Positions 45,301 through 54,648 of a stretch of 64,000 nucleotides of DNA are shown piece by piece. The notes beneath the pieces are model-generated. The model was not told where the DNA came from and did no database searches. It saw nothing but the letters and a program-made list of their open reading frames with translations. Source of the DNA: Leptotrichia buccalis C-1013-b. Its GTDB lineage: Bacteria; Fusobacteriota; Fusobacteriia; Fusobacteriales; Leptotrichiaceae. The position numbers and the translations under genes are program-made. The stretch covers positions 1,550,001 to 1,614,000 of the forward strand of contig NC_013192.1 in assembly GCF_000023905.1 (NCBI RefSeq), given 5' to 3'. Position 1 is the first letter of the stretch. Each line of letters starts with the position of its first letter.

Positions 45301-45828
45301 AGAAGTATTATTTATTTTATTCAATCTTTTTTCAGGATATTCTTCTTTTATTTTTAATTTTTCTCTTGATTTATTTTTATTTGAATCTTCAAAAATTTCT
45401 TTTTCAATTTTTTTTGCCTTAATTTTTTCTTCTGCTTTTTTTTCTTCAATCAATTTTTTATTATCTTCTTCAAAATCGTCTTCAAACATCATTTCCATAT
45501 CGTCTGTTCCGATAACTTTTATAATCTTCTCCGACTTGTCAGCCATCATTCCCAACGTTACAACATGTTTACAGCAATTTTGTCTATTATTTTTAAAAAA
45601 ATTACACTCACAGTTTGCTTCTACAAATTCTCCTTTTTTCTGTTCTACTGTGATCGAAGTTTTACATAAATTATTTTCGTGATATTCACCTTCCACAGTC
45701 ATAAAATTTCCATCGGCAAAAAGTGCTGTCAAGTTTCCTAATCTTTGATTATAATATTCCTGCCCAATTGAAAAAATACTCGGTGTTATTTGTTTTTTTA
45801 GTTCCAATGAAATACTATTTTGTCTCAT
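42310..45828 (-). CDS. SNF2/RapA-family helicase with SWIM zinc finger
   Basis: The 1172-residue protein has a SWIM-type zinc finger near the N-terminus (about 60-95: CECNFFKNNRQNCCKHVV). A long variable Lys/Glu-rich region (about 120-260) and a middle domain follow. The SNF2 helicase core covers about 720-1150, with FGGILADDMGLGKTLQTISLL, VVLDEAQNIKT, ALTGTPVENN, LLIFSQFVGTL and RAYRIGQKKSVQV. Such proteins are double-strand DNA translocases. They are widespread in low-GC bacteria, and the role is not known. Confidence 0.92.
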   Translation of the reverse strand: MRQNSISLELKKQITPSIFSIGQEYYNQRLGNLTALFADGNFMTVEGEYHENNLCKTSITVEQKKGEFVEANCECNFFKNNRQNCCKHVVTLGMMADKSEKIIKVIGTDDMEMMFEDDFEEDNKKLIEEKKAEEKIKAKKIEKEIFEDSNKNKSREKLKIKEEYPEKRLNKINNTSENSETEKLLKNGKKAKNINIEFETVNGNDKNIAKDDEIKIETDSQSLHNFNKNNEHMLENTENIVQKIDEIYNFHLESENIESEERQEMRLEVEIDEGSYSDYKYGYDYNQENNAPDYILRIKTGFKKTYYVKDILKFIEAVVKEREYEITSKITYNPKTCFFNDIDQKIIFAIYEYSKEIQSVMDSGIKDKKGLKVYEMLLNKLLLAMEDGKSLLLLGEQKQIMNTYEPLFIIENDKIEIRNIEKISENCPFYTLGNDTTKVFKMDENEEKFFRKFDTFDMELFNHLSTEDNQKLKEILKYENINVAKYIEEDGCIDIFVSETDEKEIVKINLSNTVCALKKGNEYFIPRKNVQLFEDLRKLVESYSFVNMNLSRGTYSVNYEGLSKISEYIDNKYAEKIKIHLENKIKNARNIDVHVAIKKVENNFLNVSFDIEGIKTEDVEIVMEAIKNEQKYITLSSGELVKIANKSIEELVGITDSISNLKVGENKISKIKALQLAQISKNIQEELVKMEEFKDLFHKIKNREEIEPNNISVNLFPYQKLGFNWLKNMYDIGFGGILADDMGLGKTLQTISLLNEIYQENRNFSALIIVPSSLLYNWKEEIIKFTGISPTLIEGTAAQRKEIISRKSKGFMITTYQALRNDIEEYKNREFDVVVLDEAQNIKTTTSQIKKAVMKINSKVNFALTGTPVENNILELWSIFDFIIPGYLDNLTKFKKTYKEAIVNPNSSKIHNLREIIAPFLLRRTKKEVLTELPDKIESNMVVTLSNEQKQLYMSYIKKAKSEMKKFNENENNRMKILAILTKLRQICNSPTLFKEDYKGEVAKLEVLRDLLPDITENGHRLLIFSQFVGTLKEIEKELVNMGIEYFYIDGSVKSKERVDICNKFNAGERQVVLISLKAGGTGLNLVGADVVIHYDPWWNIAVENQASDRAYRIGQKKSVQVIKLVTEGTIEEKIIKIQENKRQLSENLLESKDGEKVLFEMSDKELMELLS

Positions 45829-45861
45829 TTCTCTCCCTTACTTTAGTTTTAATAATAACAT

Positions 45862-46395
45862 TTATGTGATTTTCATCATTATCATTGCATTTTCATTTTT
45901 TCCATAATAATTTTTTCTAATTGATATTTTTTCAAATCCAATTTTTTCATAAAGTTTTAGTGCCTTTACATTTTTTTCATTTACTTCAAGCATAAATTTA
46001 TTTTTAGAAAAATTTCTATTTATATTTTTCTTTACAATATCTTCCATGCTTTCCTTTAGTAATTTTTCACCAAAACTTTGCCCCTGATATTCTTTTTTTA
46101 TTGCTATCTCGAAAATATCCGTGTTCTCTATTGTACCATAAAATACAATATATCCCAAGATTTTTTTTTCAGTATTATTCTTTTTTCTCAGCTTTATCAC
46201 TTTTTCATTATCAACATCTGATTCTTTTTTTAACTTTATTATCTTATTATTTTCTTCTCCAAAATTAAATAAGCAGTATATCTCATACTGCCCATTTAAA
46301 ATCATTTCAGAAAAATATTTATTTTCAACTTTATTTTCAAAGTTTTCATTATGAATCAGTGTCAATTCATCCACAATATTTTCCATTCTATTCAA
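45862..46395 (-). CDS. rimI: ribosomal-protein-alanine N-acetyltransferase-like (RimI) GNAT
   Basis: The 177-residue GNAT protein has LGYIVFYGTIENTDIFEIAIKKEYQGQSFGEKLL (acetyl-CoA site Q-G-x-S/G-x-G) and LEVNEKNVKALKLYEKIGFEKISIRKNYY, the RimI-like C-terminus. An insertion rich in Lys/Asn (about 50-75) lengthens it over the usual 150 residues. It lies between lepB and the SNF2 gene on the same strand. An ATG three codons in is an alternative start. Confidence 0.75.
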   Translation of the reverse strand: MNRMENIVDELTLIHNENFENKVENKYFSEMILNGQYEIYCLFNFGEENNKIIKLKKESDVDNEKVIKLRKKNNTEKKILGYIVFYGTIENTDIFEIAIKKEYQGQSFGEKLLKESMEDIVKKNINRNFSKNKFMLEVNEKNVKALKLYEKIGFEKISIRKNYYGKNENAMIMMKIT

Positions 46396-46410
46396 TTCTC
46401 CAATTTAATT

Positions 46411-48090
46411 TTATAATAACCCTATTCTACTTAATGGCCACCATCTAATTAACAGCTCACCCTTAATTCTTGGTTCAGACACAAGTCCAAAATATCTCGT
46501 ATCCTTACTATTTGCCGTATTATCTCCCATAGCCATATAATAATTTTTGTCAAGCGTTATTGTTTCACCATTTAAAAGTTTCTTAAATAAATCATCATTA
46601 TATTTAAAATCCATAATTGGCATAACCATTTCATCTCTGCCTTCCACTTTTAACGTGAATGTATAATAAGCATTTGTCAATACATTTGCAGGATTTGCAT
46701 TCAATTCATCGTCATTTCCAATTATATCTTTAAAATTCTTATCTGTCTTTATTAATTCCAAAAATTCTTTTCCAGTAATATTTTTATACCCTTTTCCGTC
46801 ATAATAGCTTTCCCAGTCTACTTGCCCTACCAAAGTTCCGTCATCAGTTTTTCCAAAAACTTTGTTAATTGCGATAATTTTATCCAATTTTACTTTATCG
46901 CCTTTTTTAGGAATATAAATTTTGTTGTTCATAAGAAGTCCTTCTGGCAAGTATACTTTTTGCGGTGTTACTTTTTCCAAAATTTCTGATTTTTTATCAT
47001 TTGTCATTATAGCTCCACCAACATTTTGAAGTTTATTTGCATTAAATTCATTTACTTGCTCAGTATATTTTTTAAAATCTTCTTCAAATTTTCTTTTATC
47101 TCCAGAAAATGAAGGATAAACTGGTTTATTATCAACATTTGCTATTTCAAATTTATTTATATCCATTTTCCCTTTAGCAATTTGAAGAGTCGTTCCAGGC
47201 TCTCCGACTAATCTTTTTGTGTACATTACTTTATCTGTCATCGGTTCCTTAAAAGCTATTATTTGTCCAACTTTAGGATGTGTAAAACGGTATTTTACCA
47301 TATTTGCAAAAACTCTATCCTTTATGGCAATCGTTGGCTCCATTGAACCAGATGGAATAACGTAGTTTCCAATGTAGAATACTTGAATAACCATTACTAG
47401 AATAATAGCGAGCATAGTGTTGTCGATTCTTGAAATTGCTTTTCCAAATGTACTTCTTTTTCTTTCTTCCTTTGCAATTCTTTCTTTTACTGAAATATTT
47501 TCATTTGGAAATATTTTTTTGAAAATTTCTTCTGTACTTTCATTTTTTATTTTTGATTCTGTCAATATTTTTTCCAGCTTTTTATTATCCTTCGTAACTT
47601 CCTTTAAAATTGTCTGTTCAGTAATTTCTTCCTTTGGCAAGCTTTTAAATAAATAAATAAGAATCAATGAAATCACGACATTTATTCCCAAATAAATATA
47701 AAAATTCATATCCAAAATATTAAACATCAGTCTTCCTAAAAACATCATAACAAGATTTCCCAAAAAAATCCACTCGTGTTCCGCTCTAAGCACATAAAAC
47801 ACCACATTTAGAATAAATACTCCATAAATTCCCCAAAGTTTAATTCTTATAATCGAATCTGGAGTTCTATCTATAAGTATAAAAAATATCGCCGTTACGA
47901 CTAACGCTACTATTGTCAACATATTCCCAACCATAATATTTTTCTCATTTTTTTCAAGCGAAACCTTTTTTAATATTTCATCTTCCTTGACTCTCAAAAG
48001 ATTGATAACATATTTTTCCTTAAAGAAAAAATACATTAAAATTAACGACACAATAAGATAAAATATTGTCCACAATATCATATTCATCAA
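46411..48090 (-). CDS. lepB: signal peptidase I, long form
   Basis: The 559-residue protein begins with about four membrane helices (residues 1-150), a charged stretch, then another helix (about 225-245). The catalytic domain follows: Ser in VIPSGSMEPT, Lys in MYTKRLVGEPG and the C-terminal MGDNTANSKDTRYFG. Between the Lys and the MGDN box about 190 residues are inserted. Typical signal peptidases have 180-330 residues, so this is a long form. It cleaves signal peptides at the outer face of the inner membrane. rimI follows by 15 bp. Confidence 0.88.
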   Translation of the reverse strand: MMNMILWTIFYLIVSLILMYFFFKEKYVINLLRVKEDEILKKVSLEKNEKNIMVGNMLTIVALVVTAIFFILIDRTPDSIIRIKLWGIYGVFILNVVFYVLRAEHEWIFLGNLVMMFLGRLMFNILDMNFYIYLGINVVISLILIYLFKSLPKEEITEQTILKEVTKDNKKLEKILTESKIKNESTEEIFKKIFPNENISVKERIAKEERKRSTFGKAISRIDNTMLAIILVMVIQVFYIGNYVIPSGSMEPTIAIKDRVFANMVKYRFTHPKVGQIIAFKEPMTDKVMYTKRLVGEPGTTLQIAKGKMDINKFEIANVDNKPVYPSFSGDKRKFEEDFKKYTEQVNEFNANKLQNVGGAIMTNDKKSEILEKVTPQKVYLPEGLLMNNKIYIPKKGDKVKLDKIIAINKVFGKTDDGTLVGQVDWESYYDGKGYKNITGKEFLELIKTDKNFKDIIGNDDELNANPANVLTNAYYTFTLKVEGRDEMVMPIMDFKYNDDLFKKLLNGETITLDKNYYMAMGDNTANSKDTRYFGLVSEPRIKGELLIRWWPLSRIGLL

Positions 48091-48282
48091 TTTTTTCCTT
48101 TCCTATTTTATTATAATTTTTTTATTATTATACACAATCTGACTTTACTTTTTCTAAATTTTTTCTTTGCTCCAAATAAACCAGATTAGCAAAAGTCAAA
48201 TTATAAAGTCCCTTTTTTATCAAATTCACAAAATTAAAAAGAAACCAAAATTTAAGTAAAAATAATCATAAATTTAAAATAT

Positions 48283-48316
48283 CCTAAAAATAAAAAGCTA
48301 GCAAATTGCTAGCCTT
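48283..48316 (-). terminator. terminator of rplS
   Basis: Minus strand GGCTAGCA-ATT-TGCTAGC stem followed by TTTTTATTTTTAGG, just after the rplS stop. Confidence 0.8.
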
Positions 48317-48320
48317 TGAG

Positions 48321-48680
48321 CTACTTTCTGATTTCTTTAATTCTAGCAGCTTTTCCTGATAAGTTTCTTAAGTAGTATAATTTAGCTCTTCTTACTTTAC
48401 CAATTCTCTTAACTTCGATTTTTTCTACTAATGGAGAATTTAAAGGAATGATTCTTTCTACACCGATTCCTGAAGATACTTTTCTAACTGTGAAGTTTTT
48501 AGCAACGCTTCCACCAGAAACTCTAATAACTACACCTTCAAAAACCTGTATTCTTTCTTTGTTTCCCTCTTTTACTTTGTAGTGAACAGCAACTGTATCC
48601 CCTGCTTTAAATTGAGGTACGTCAGCTTTCAAATAATTTTTTTCTACTAATTCGATTAATTTCTCTTTCAAGAAATTCAC
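48321..48680 (-). CDS. rplS: 50S ribosomal protein L19
   Basis: The 119-residue L19 shows [47 protein letters not shown] and [17 protein letters not shown]. It is monocistronic, with its own promoter and terminator. The frame begins with the codon at 48680 ([17 protein letters not shown] after the start). Confidence 0.97.
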   Translation of the reverse strand: MNFLKEKLIELVEKNYLKADVPQFKAGDTVAVHYKVKEGNKERIQVFEGVVIRVSGGSVAKNFTVRKVSSGIGVERIIPLNSPLVEKIEVKRIGKVRRAKLYYLRNLSGKAARIKEIRK

Positions 48681-48812
48681 TCCCTTCTTTCTAAGACATT
48701 CTTTCTATCTATACCAATTTTACCAATTTAAAAACTTTTCTTGCTTGTAAATCCTTTATAAAACTGGTAGCAACAATAAAAGCGGAATATCCTTTTTTTC
48801 AATAACTCATTA

Positions 48813-48841
48813 AGTTTATCATATTTTTTACTAATTTTCAA
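48813..48841 (-). promoter_or_regulatory. promoter and leader of rplS
   Basis: Minus strand TTGAAA (48836-48841), 17 bp, TAAACT (48813-48818). The transcript would carry a leader of about 125 nt before the L19 start, long enough for feedback control, but I recognise no known leader structure. Confidence 0.45.
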
Positions 48842-48974
48842 GACAATTGCAAAATTTTTTATAAATATTTTTTTAAATATCAAATATTTTATTTTTATGA
48901 TTTGTATTATTAATAAAAAAATAAGAGCCTATACACTCTTATTACACATTAATATTATATTTTATAGAAGATGA

Positions 48975-49051
48975 TGGTGGGACTGGTGGGGATCGAACCC
49001 ACAACCTACCGATTAAGAGTCGGTTGCTCTGACCAGTTGAGCTACAGTCCC
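48975..49051 (-). tRNA. tRNA-Lys (anticodon CTT)
   Basis: A complete 77-nt cloverleaf is read on the minus strand: acceptor GGGACTG/CAGTCCC, D arm GCTC...GAGC, anticodon stem ACCGA/TCGGT with loop CTCTTAA (anticodon CTT), variable loop AGGTT, T arm GTGGG-TTCGATC-CCCAC, discriminator A and encoded CCA. It reads AAG. Confidence 0.95.
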
Positions 49052-49226
49052 ATGAAATTAAATTATACAAAAATCCAATTTAACAACGTAAGTATAATAT
49101 CACAATTTTTTTAATTTGTCAATTCCATATTCTTAAAAATTTTCAATTTTTGTTTTTTATATTGGGAAACTTATTTATTCAGCTGCAACTGACCTCCTTT
49201 ATTTTACGTTTTAATCCCTTTAATAT

Positions 49227-50096
49227 TTAGAAGGAGTACCACTCTTCTTCTTCAACATCTCCATAAGTAGCAAAACTATTTTCAAAGTTTTCTATTCTTT
49301 CATTTGAAGGCGTGTTTGTTGCGTCAGATTCTTTCTTCAGTTTTTCAGGATTTTTTTTACTAAATTCTTCTTTCTTATATTCTTTCTCCATAAATTCCTC
49401 GGATACATTATCATAATATGTTCTTTTTAAATTTCTAGAATACAACATTATATATTTAACATTTTTTTCAATTGTTGCAGAATCGTTTGATATGTTCTTT
49501 TCAAGAATGTTACCCTTTCCATCAAGACTAATATTAAATTTTCCACCATTTTTTATGATATGCCCTGAAAAGTCCCACTGTTTTATCCCGTTGTTTTCAA
49601 GCATCATTCTACTTTCAAGTTTTATATCCTCATCCTCTCCTATGACATTTATTGTGGCATCTTCATTGAATCCATAGTGGCCAAGATTATCTTTTAGAGC
49701 AGTTGTCATAGGGGCTATAATTTCAGGCATAACTGATTCAAGAGAAACGTCTATTTTAGTAATCTCTAAATCTGCTTCATGAAGTACTCCCATTATTTCT
49801 GCTAGATATTTATATTTTGCCTTTAAAATTTTTTCATGTAGATCTTCTTTTTCTGATAAAGACTTTTCTACATATTCAACATAAAATTTTTCTATAACTC
49901 CATTTTTATTATGTGTAGTATTTACCACAGGTATTCCCTTATCATTTCTAGAAAACTCCACATCAAAACTTTCAAATTTATTTATAAATTCTTTCTTATC
50001 TATAGCTTTTTCGCGATTCTTTGTCCAGTTTGACAGCTTGTCAAATCCTTTTGAAAAGAAATCAAGTATGCTTTTGCTGTTCTTATTATGTCCCAT
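49227..50096 (-). CDS. hypothetical protein (orphan, cytoplasmic)
   Basis: The 289-residue protein is not recognised. It has no signal peptide or membrane segment. The N-terminus is basic (MGHNKNSKSILDFFSKGFDKL). The middle (about 75-215) looks like an alpha/beta fold with alternating hydrophobics (KIDVSLESVMPEIIAPM, ATINVIGEDEDIKLES, GKFNISLDGKG). The C-terminus is low-complexity and acidic, ending EEEEWYSF. It is monocistronic between tRNA-Lys and purH. No function can be offered. Confidence 0.6.
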   Translation of the reverse strand: MGHNKNSKSILDFFSKGFDKLSNWTKNREKAIDKKEFINKFESFDVEFSRNDKGIPVVNTTHNKNGVIEKFYVEYVEKSLSEKEDLHEKILKAKYKYLAEIMGVLHEADLEITKIDVSLESVMPEIIAPMTTALKDNLGHYGFNEDATINVIGEDEDIKLESRMMLENNGIKQWDFSGHIIKNGGKFNISLDGKGNILEKNISNDSATIEKNVKYIMLYSRNLKRTYYDNVSEEFMEKEYKKEEFSKKNPEKLKKESDATNTPSNERIENFENSFATYGDVEEEEWYSF

Positions 50097-50261
50097 AGTT
50101 CTGATCTCCTTAGATATTAAATTAGGATAACCTATATCTAATTTTGAAACAATATAATTTTTCTATATCTTATATCATTCTTTTATTCTTCAATTTTGAT
50201 ATAGATTACCCCTTTTCATGTATTTTAACACAACTTATCTGTAAAGATAAATAAAAATTTT

Positions 50262-51782
50262 TTAATGTTTAAAATGTCTAATTCCAGTAAATACCATTGT
50301 CATTCCGTGTTCATCGGCAGCTTCGATTGACTCTTTGTCTCTAATTGAGCCACCTGGCTGTACCAATGCTTTGATACCGTATTTTGCAGCTTCGTCTACA
50401 CAGTCTCTGAACGGGAAAAATGCATCTGATGCCAGAACCGCTCCTTCTAGTGAATCTAAGTCTCCTTTGGCATGTTCAAGTGCGTGCTGAGTTGCCCAGA
50501 TTCTGTTTGTCTGTCCTGTTCCAACTCCTGTTGCAGCTCCATCTTTTACGATCACAATTGCATTTGATTTTACGTGTTTTACGACTTTCATTCCAAGTTC
50601 CATATCTTTTAATTCTTGCTCTATTGGCTGTTTTTTCGTTACAATTTCCATATTGTCAATCATTTTTCGATTTGTCTGCTGAACTAATATTCCGCCATCA
50701 ACTTTTACATATTCCACTTTATCCTGCGGTTTTGCAACTTCGCATTTTATTACTCTCAAATTTTTCTTGGAATTTAATATTTCCAGAGCTTCATCAGTAA
50801 ATGCTGGGGCAATAACGATTTCTAAGAAAATTTTGTGCAGTTCCTGTGCAGTTTTTGCATCAATTTCTCTATTAATTGCAACAATTCCGCCAAAAATTGA
50901 TACTGGATCACAATCATGGGCTTTCTTGTAAGCTGTGAAAACATCATCTGCAACTGCCACACCGCAAGGAGTAGAATGTTTTACAGCACAGCAGGCAATT
51001 TCATCAAATTCATTTGCCACTTTCCAAGCAATATCCATATCCCTGATATTATTAAACGACAATTCTTTTCCATTTAACTGAACAAAATCTTTCATACTTC
51101 CATTTTCAGTAGTTGAAACGTAGTATGCAGACGATTGGTGAGGATTTTCCCCATATCTCAAGTCAAATTTCTTTTCATACGAAACATTCAAATATTTTGG
51201 ATATTCCTCTTCCAGCAAGAAATTAGATATAGCCGCATCATAAGCTGATGTCAAATTAAACACCTTCCCAGCCAATCTTTTTTTTGTTTCAAATGAAACT
51301 TCCCCATTATTTTCAATTTCTTCCATAACTTTCTCATAATCTTCTGTTTCGCAGATAACTGTAACGTCCTTGAATGATTTTGCAGCCGAACGAAGCATTG
51401 TAGGCCCGCCTATATCAACAAATTCAATTTTTTCATCAAAAGTCTTATCTGTCTGAACTTCCCTGAAAAACGGATAAAGATTAACAACAACATAATCAAT
51501 CGTCTCTATTCCTTCTTTCGCAATCGTATCCATATGCTCCCTATTGTCCCTAATCGCCAAAATTCCACCATGAATATTCGGATGCAATGTTTTCACCCTT
51601 CCATCCAGCATTTCTTTAAAATTAGTAACTTCTGAAACATCTATTACAGAAAGCCCGTTTTCTTTCAAAAACTTGTAAGTTCCTCCAGTAGAAATAATTT
51701 CTACACCTTTTTGATTTAAAAACTGTGCAAATTCCAATATCCCAGTCTTATCAAAAACACTAATCAAAGCTCTTTTTTTCAT
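50262..51782 (-). CDS. purH: AICAR transformylase / IMP cyclohydrolase
   Basis: The 506-residue bifunctional PurH performs the last two steps of IMP synthesis. The N-terminal cyclohydrolase domain (about 1-190) has [24 protein letters not shown] and [16 protein letters not shown]. The C-terminal transformylase has [30 protein letters not shown] and [12 protein letters not shown] near the end. It stands alone; other pur genes are not in the window. Confidence 0.96.
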   Translation of the reverse strand: MKKRALISVFDKTGILEFAQFLNQKGVEIISTGGTYKFLKENGLSVIDVSEVTNFKEMLDGRVKTLHPNIHGGILAIRDNREHMDTIAKEGIETIDYVVVNLYPFFREVQTDKTFDEKIEFVDIGGPTMLRSAAKSFKDVTVICETEDYEKVMEEIENNGEVSFETKKRLAGKVFNLTSAYDAAISNFLLEEEYPKYLNVSYEKKFDLRYGENPHQSSAYYVSTTENGSMKDFVQLNGKELSFNNIRDMDIAWKVANEFDEIACCAVKHSTPCGVAVADDVFTAYKKAHDCDPVSIFGGIVAINREIDAKTAQELHKIFLEIVIAPAFTDEALEILNSKKNLRVIKCEVAKPQDKVEYVKVDGGILVQQTNRKMIDNMEIVTKKQPIEQELKDMELGMKVVKHVKSNAIVIVKDGAATGVGTGQTNRIWATQHALEHAKGDLDSLEGAVLASDAFFPFRDCVDEAAKYGIKALVQPGGSIRDKESIEAADEHGMTMVFTGIRHFKH

Positions 51783-51816
51783 TCGGCATCATTCCTCCAA
51801 TATATTTTGTTAATTT

Positions 51817-51845
51817 ATTTTATCACAAAGTACTGTATTTATCAA
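51817..51845 (-). promoter_or_regulatory. promoter of purH
   Basis: Minus strand TTGATA (51840-51845), 17 bp, TAAAAT (51817-51822), about 35 bp from the start codon. No purine riboswitch structure is apparent. Confidence 0.6.
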
Positions 51846-52008
51846 GGTTGTGTATTTATTAACGTTTTGAAAATTGTAAATTTAAAATTATTATATAACA
51901 ATCTATAAAATTAACTATATTTTAATTATTTTGTAAGTAGAAATGGTAAAAAATATAGTATAATTAAAAGACAAATATAATTTTAAAAACAATTAAGGAG
52001 GTTTTTTT

Positions 52009-53025
52009 ATGGGATTTATTAATCTATTTCAAATTTACTCTAAAGGAGAGAATACTATTACAAATAATATTCTATTACTTCTATCAAACTTGTATAGAAT
52101 AAACCCAAAAATCTATGAATTGTTTATAAACAGTATTCTTCCAGAAAATATCAATTATGAAGTTATCCCTGTTTTTACACAGCAAAAATCGCAAGAGAAA
52201 GGAGGAATTATAGACGGACATATTCATACAAAAGCAACAAAAATCATTATTGAAACCAAAATTACAGGATTAGATAATACAAAAAAACTTATTAATTACT
52301 GCAAAAACGAAAATCCATCTGAAACAAACATATTAATTCACATAAGTCATTCTACCTTTGATGAAGCTACCATAAAATCTATAAATCAAAGAATAGGAAT
52401 TTATAATTTTAATTTTGTTTCAATAACTTTTTCCGAATTAATTTCTTCCCTTCAGGAAATTGCGGACGAATATCCTTTTAATGAAGAACTATACCGTTTA
52501 TCCAAAGATTTTTATTATTATTGCAGTTCAATGGGTCTAATAAAAAATGTATTCAGAATCGTTCCATGCAATAAAAGTTTTGAATTAAACGAAAAATATC
52601 ATTTATACTTCCAACCTGAATCCAGAGGATATTCAAACCATCAATTTACTGGAATATATACTGCAAAAGAAGTGAAATATATTGGAAAAGTAAACAAAGT
52701 TTTTTTGGCTGAACTTACAAAAGAAGGAAAATTAATTACTAAAAAAATTTCAGGCAATGGGGAAATTACTAGCGAGGAAGAAAACAGAATAATAAGCACA
52801 ATAAAATAATTTCCAGAAATTTATGGCTATGGAGATATTTCAAAAGGACATATTTTCTTTTTATTTGACGATAGTGATTTTTGTCCAACAAAATTTAAAA
52901 AAACTTCAAAATATGGTTTGCTAGGCTCTAGACTTTTTGACTTAAAAACAGATTTAGAAATTGAAAATGTAGAGAAATTATCAACTTTAGAAATTGCAGA
53001 AAAATTAAATGACATTACTTGGTAA
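52009..53025 (+). pseudogene. PD-(D/E)XK nuclease-like gene interrupted by an in-frame TAA
   Basis: The first 266 codons (52009-52806) follow a strong AAGGAGG site and contain GGIIDGHIHTKATKIIIETKI, the D...ExK core of a PD-(D/E)XK nuclease. A TAA at 52807-52809 stops translation, but the same frame stays open to 53025. It encodes FPEIYGYGDISKGHIFFLFDD, TKFKKTSKYGLLGSRLFDL and so on, which looks like real protein: a G-SRLFDL motif close to an FFLFDD motif. The intact gene would encode about 338 codons. A nonsense mutation, readthrough or a base error could each explain this. A truncated but active 266-residue protein is possible. Confidence 0.65.
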
Positions 53026-53055
53026 AAATAAATTTTAAAAGATTGGAGAAGAATT

Positions 53056-53847
53056 ATGAAAAAATTGTTGTTAATTTTAAGTTTGTTTGTTGTAAACATT
53101 GTTGGGATGGCTTATGAGAAATGTAATCCTAAAACAATCTATGAAATTAGTGTAAATGATTTAAATGGAAGTTATTTTGGACAAAACAAAAAAGATGGAA
53201 CAATTATGATAAAACTTGGTAAAAATGCTAACAAAGTACAGGCAATTCACTTTGATGAAAATAGGATTTTAAATAATTGTATTCTTGATCCCAAAATAAC
53301 AGAATTTCATATTGAACATGGTTTATTTATCAATGCGATGTATGCTGAAATGATGGATGGTGTATATAATAATAATCAAGACATAAAAATAGATTATGAT
53401 TCGTGTCTTGAGAAAAATCATCAATTTTGTAAAATTTCTAAAGATGCAGATATTAACGGAAATCCTGTGGGAATTTCATTTAATCAAGAAGTTCAGGATA
53501 TTGAAATTTATGGAAATATAGTTGACGTTGAAAAAAGAAATGATTATAAAAAAGTAATAATAGGCGAAGATTATGAAGAAGATGATATTCCTGTATGTGC
53601 AAGTAAAAGTATTAGTGAAGAAAATTGTAAAAAAGAAAAATTCATAGTAAAATCTCCAAATGGTTATGCCAATCTTACTAGAAAAGCGTATGATAATTCG
53701 ACTATTCGTGATAAAATAAAAAATGGAACAATTGTAGTCATAGATCCAATTGATATAAGTCCTTTTGATGTTGAAGGAGTATATGTTGAAGTTTTAGGAC
53801 AACATAAATTTGGATACATTAATTGGAAATATTTGAAAAAGAAATAG
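53056..53847 (+). CDS. secreted protein with C-terminal SH3-like domain
   Basis: The 263-residue protein has a signal peptide (MKKLLLILSLFVVNIVGMA) and a mature part with six cysteines in the first 200 residues. The last 65 residues look like a bacterial SH3 domain (FIVKSPNGYANLTRKAYDNSTI, then KNGTIVVI and HKFGYINWKYL). SH3b domains often bind cell wall. It starts behind GGAGAAG. It is followed by another exported orphan 39 bp downstream, likely one operon. Confidence 0.65.
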   Translation: MKKLLLILSLFVVNIVGMAYEKCNPKTIYEISVNDLNGSYFGQNKKDGTIMIKLGKNANKVQAIHFDENRILNNCILDPKITEFHIEHGLFINAMYAEMMDGVYNNNQDIKIDYDSCLEKNHQFCKISKDADINGNPVGISFNQEVQDIEIYGNIVDVEKRNDYKKVIIGEDYEEDDIPVCASKSISEENCKKEKFIVKSPNGYANLTRKAYDNSTIRDKIKNGTIVVIDPIDISPFDVEGVYVEVLGQHKFGYINWKYLKKK

Positions 53848-53886
53848 TATTAAACATTTTAAATTTAAAATTTAGGAGAAATATAA

Positions 53887-54564
53887 ATGGAAAATAATAA
53901 TGTTGAAAACAAAAATTTAGTAAAAATTCTAATTGGAATAATAATTGCTCTTGTTCTGGTTATAGGATTTATTATCATAGGTGGTGGTATTTATCAATTT
54001 GTAAGTATGAAAAATAAAATAAATGAGATGGAGAAAGTTCAAAAGGAACAGGAAAAAAAACAGTTGGAAAATCAAATGATGGCTTCAGTACAAACTCAGG
54101 CTAAAGAAGACAACAAAAAAAGTGAAACCAAAACCAACGAAACTAAGATTGAAACTAAAGAAGTCGATCCATATGAAAGAAGATTTACAGCTTCTGATAT
54201 GAATGATACACTTGTAGAAATTAAAGGTGTAAGAGATGGAAATAAAGTGCTAGTGCGGGTTTTGGAAGGAAATAATAAAAATAAAAAAGGATATATTAAT
54301 TTAAAAGGTTTTAAAAATATAAGCAGTTCTTCTTTAAGAAAATTAATTGGGAGCACTTGGGCTGCAACTGGCGTTAATAACGGAGTCGAAATGGAATATG
54401 GCTTAATTCTTCATCGTCCTGGTTCAGATATATATAGTTTTAATTTAAATAAAGCATTAATAGATTACAAGTTATCTGGACATGATTCAGCAGTAAGGTA
54501 TGACTGTGAGCGTGACACAGCAAGAAATTTTGTACAAAACTATGACCCTTCAGCTTGTTATTAA
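53887..54564 (+). CDS. single-pass membrane protein with coiled-coil stalk
   Basis: The 225-residue protein has a short N-terminus, one membrane helix (about 12-36, VKILIGIIIALVLVIGFIIIGGG) and a coiled coil (about 42-70). A Thr/Glu/Lys-rich linker leads to a C-terminal globular region (about 100-225) with two cysteines (YDCERD, PSACY). Residues 100-135 (LVEIKGVRDGNKVLVRVLEGN, KKGYINLKGF) resemble the SH3-like end of the preceding protein, so the two may be partners. Topology is probably N-in with an extracytoplasmic C-domain. Confidence 0.6.
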   Translation: MENNNVENKNLVKILIGIIIALVLVIGFIIIGGGIYQFVSMKNKINEMEKVQKEQEKKQLENQMMASVQTQAKEDNKKSETKTNETKIETKEVDPYERRFTASDMNDTLVEIKGVRDGNKVLVRVLEGNNKNKKGYINLKGFKNISSSSLRKLIGSTWAATGVNNGVEMEYGLILHRPGSDIYSFNLNKALIDYKLSGHDSAVRYDCERDTARNFVQNYDPSACY

Positions 54565-54570
54565 ATATTC

Positions 54571-54616
54571 AAAAAAATACTCAGACAACTGATTACACTA
54601 TTGTTTGAGTATTTTT
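54571..54616. terminator. bidirectional terminator between the orphan operon and rarA
   Basis: TACTCAGACAA and TTGTTTGAGTA form an 11-bp stem (one G-U) flanked by AAAAAAA and TTTTT, so it can end the converging transcripts from both sides. Confidence 0.8.
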
Positions 54617-54648
54617 ATACTAACTATTCTCAAAATTTAATAGACAAT

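Noticed and set aside
48681-48812. Known L19 autoregulatory leader
   Set aside because: I could not trace a defined structure matching the described L19 leader; only the long leader itself is recorded.
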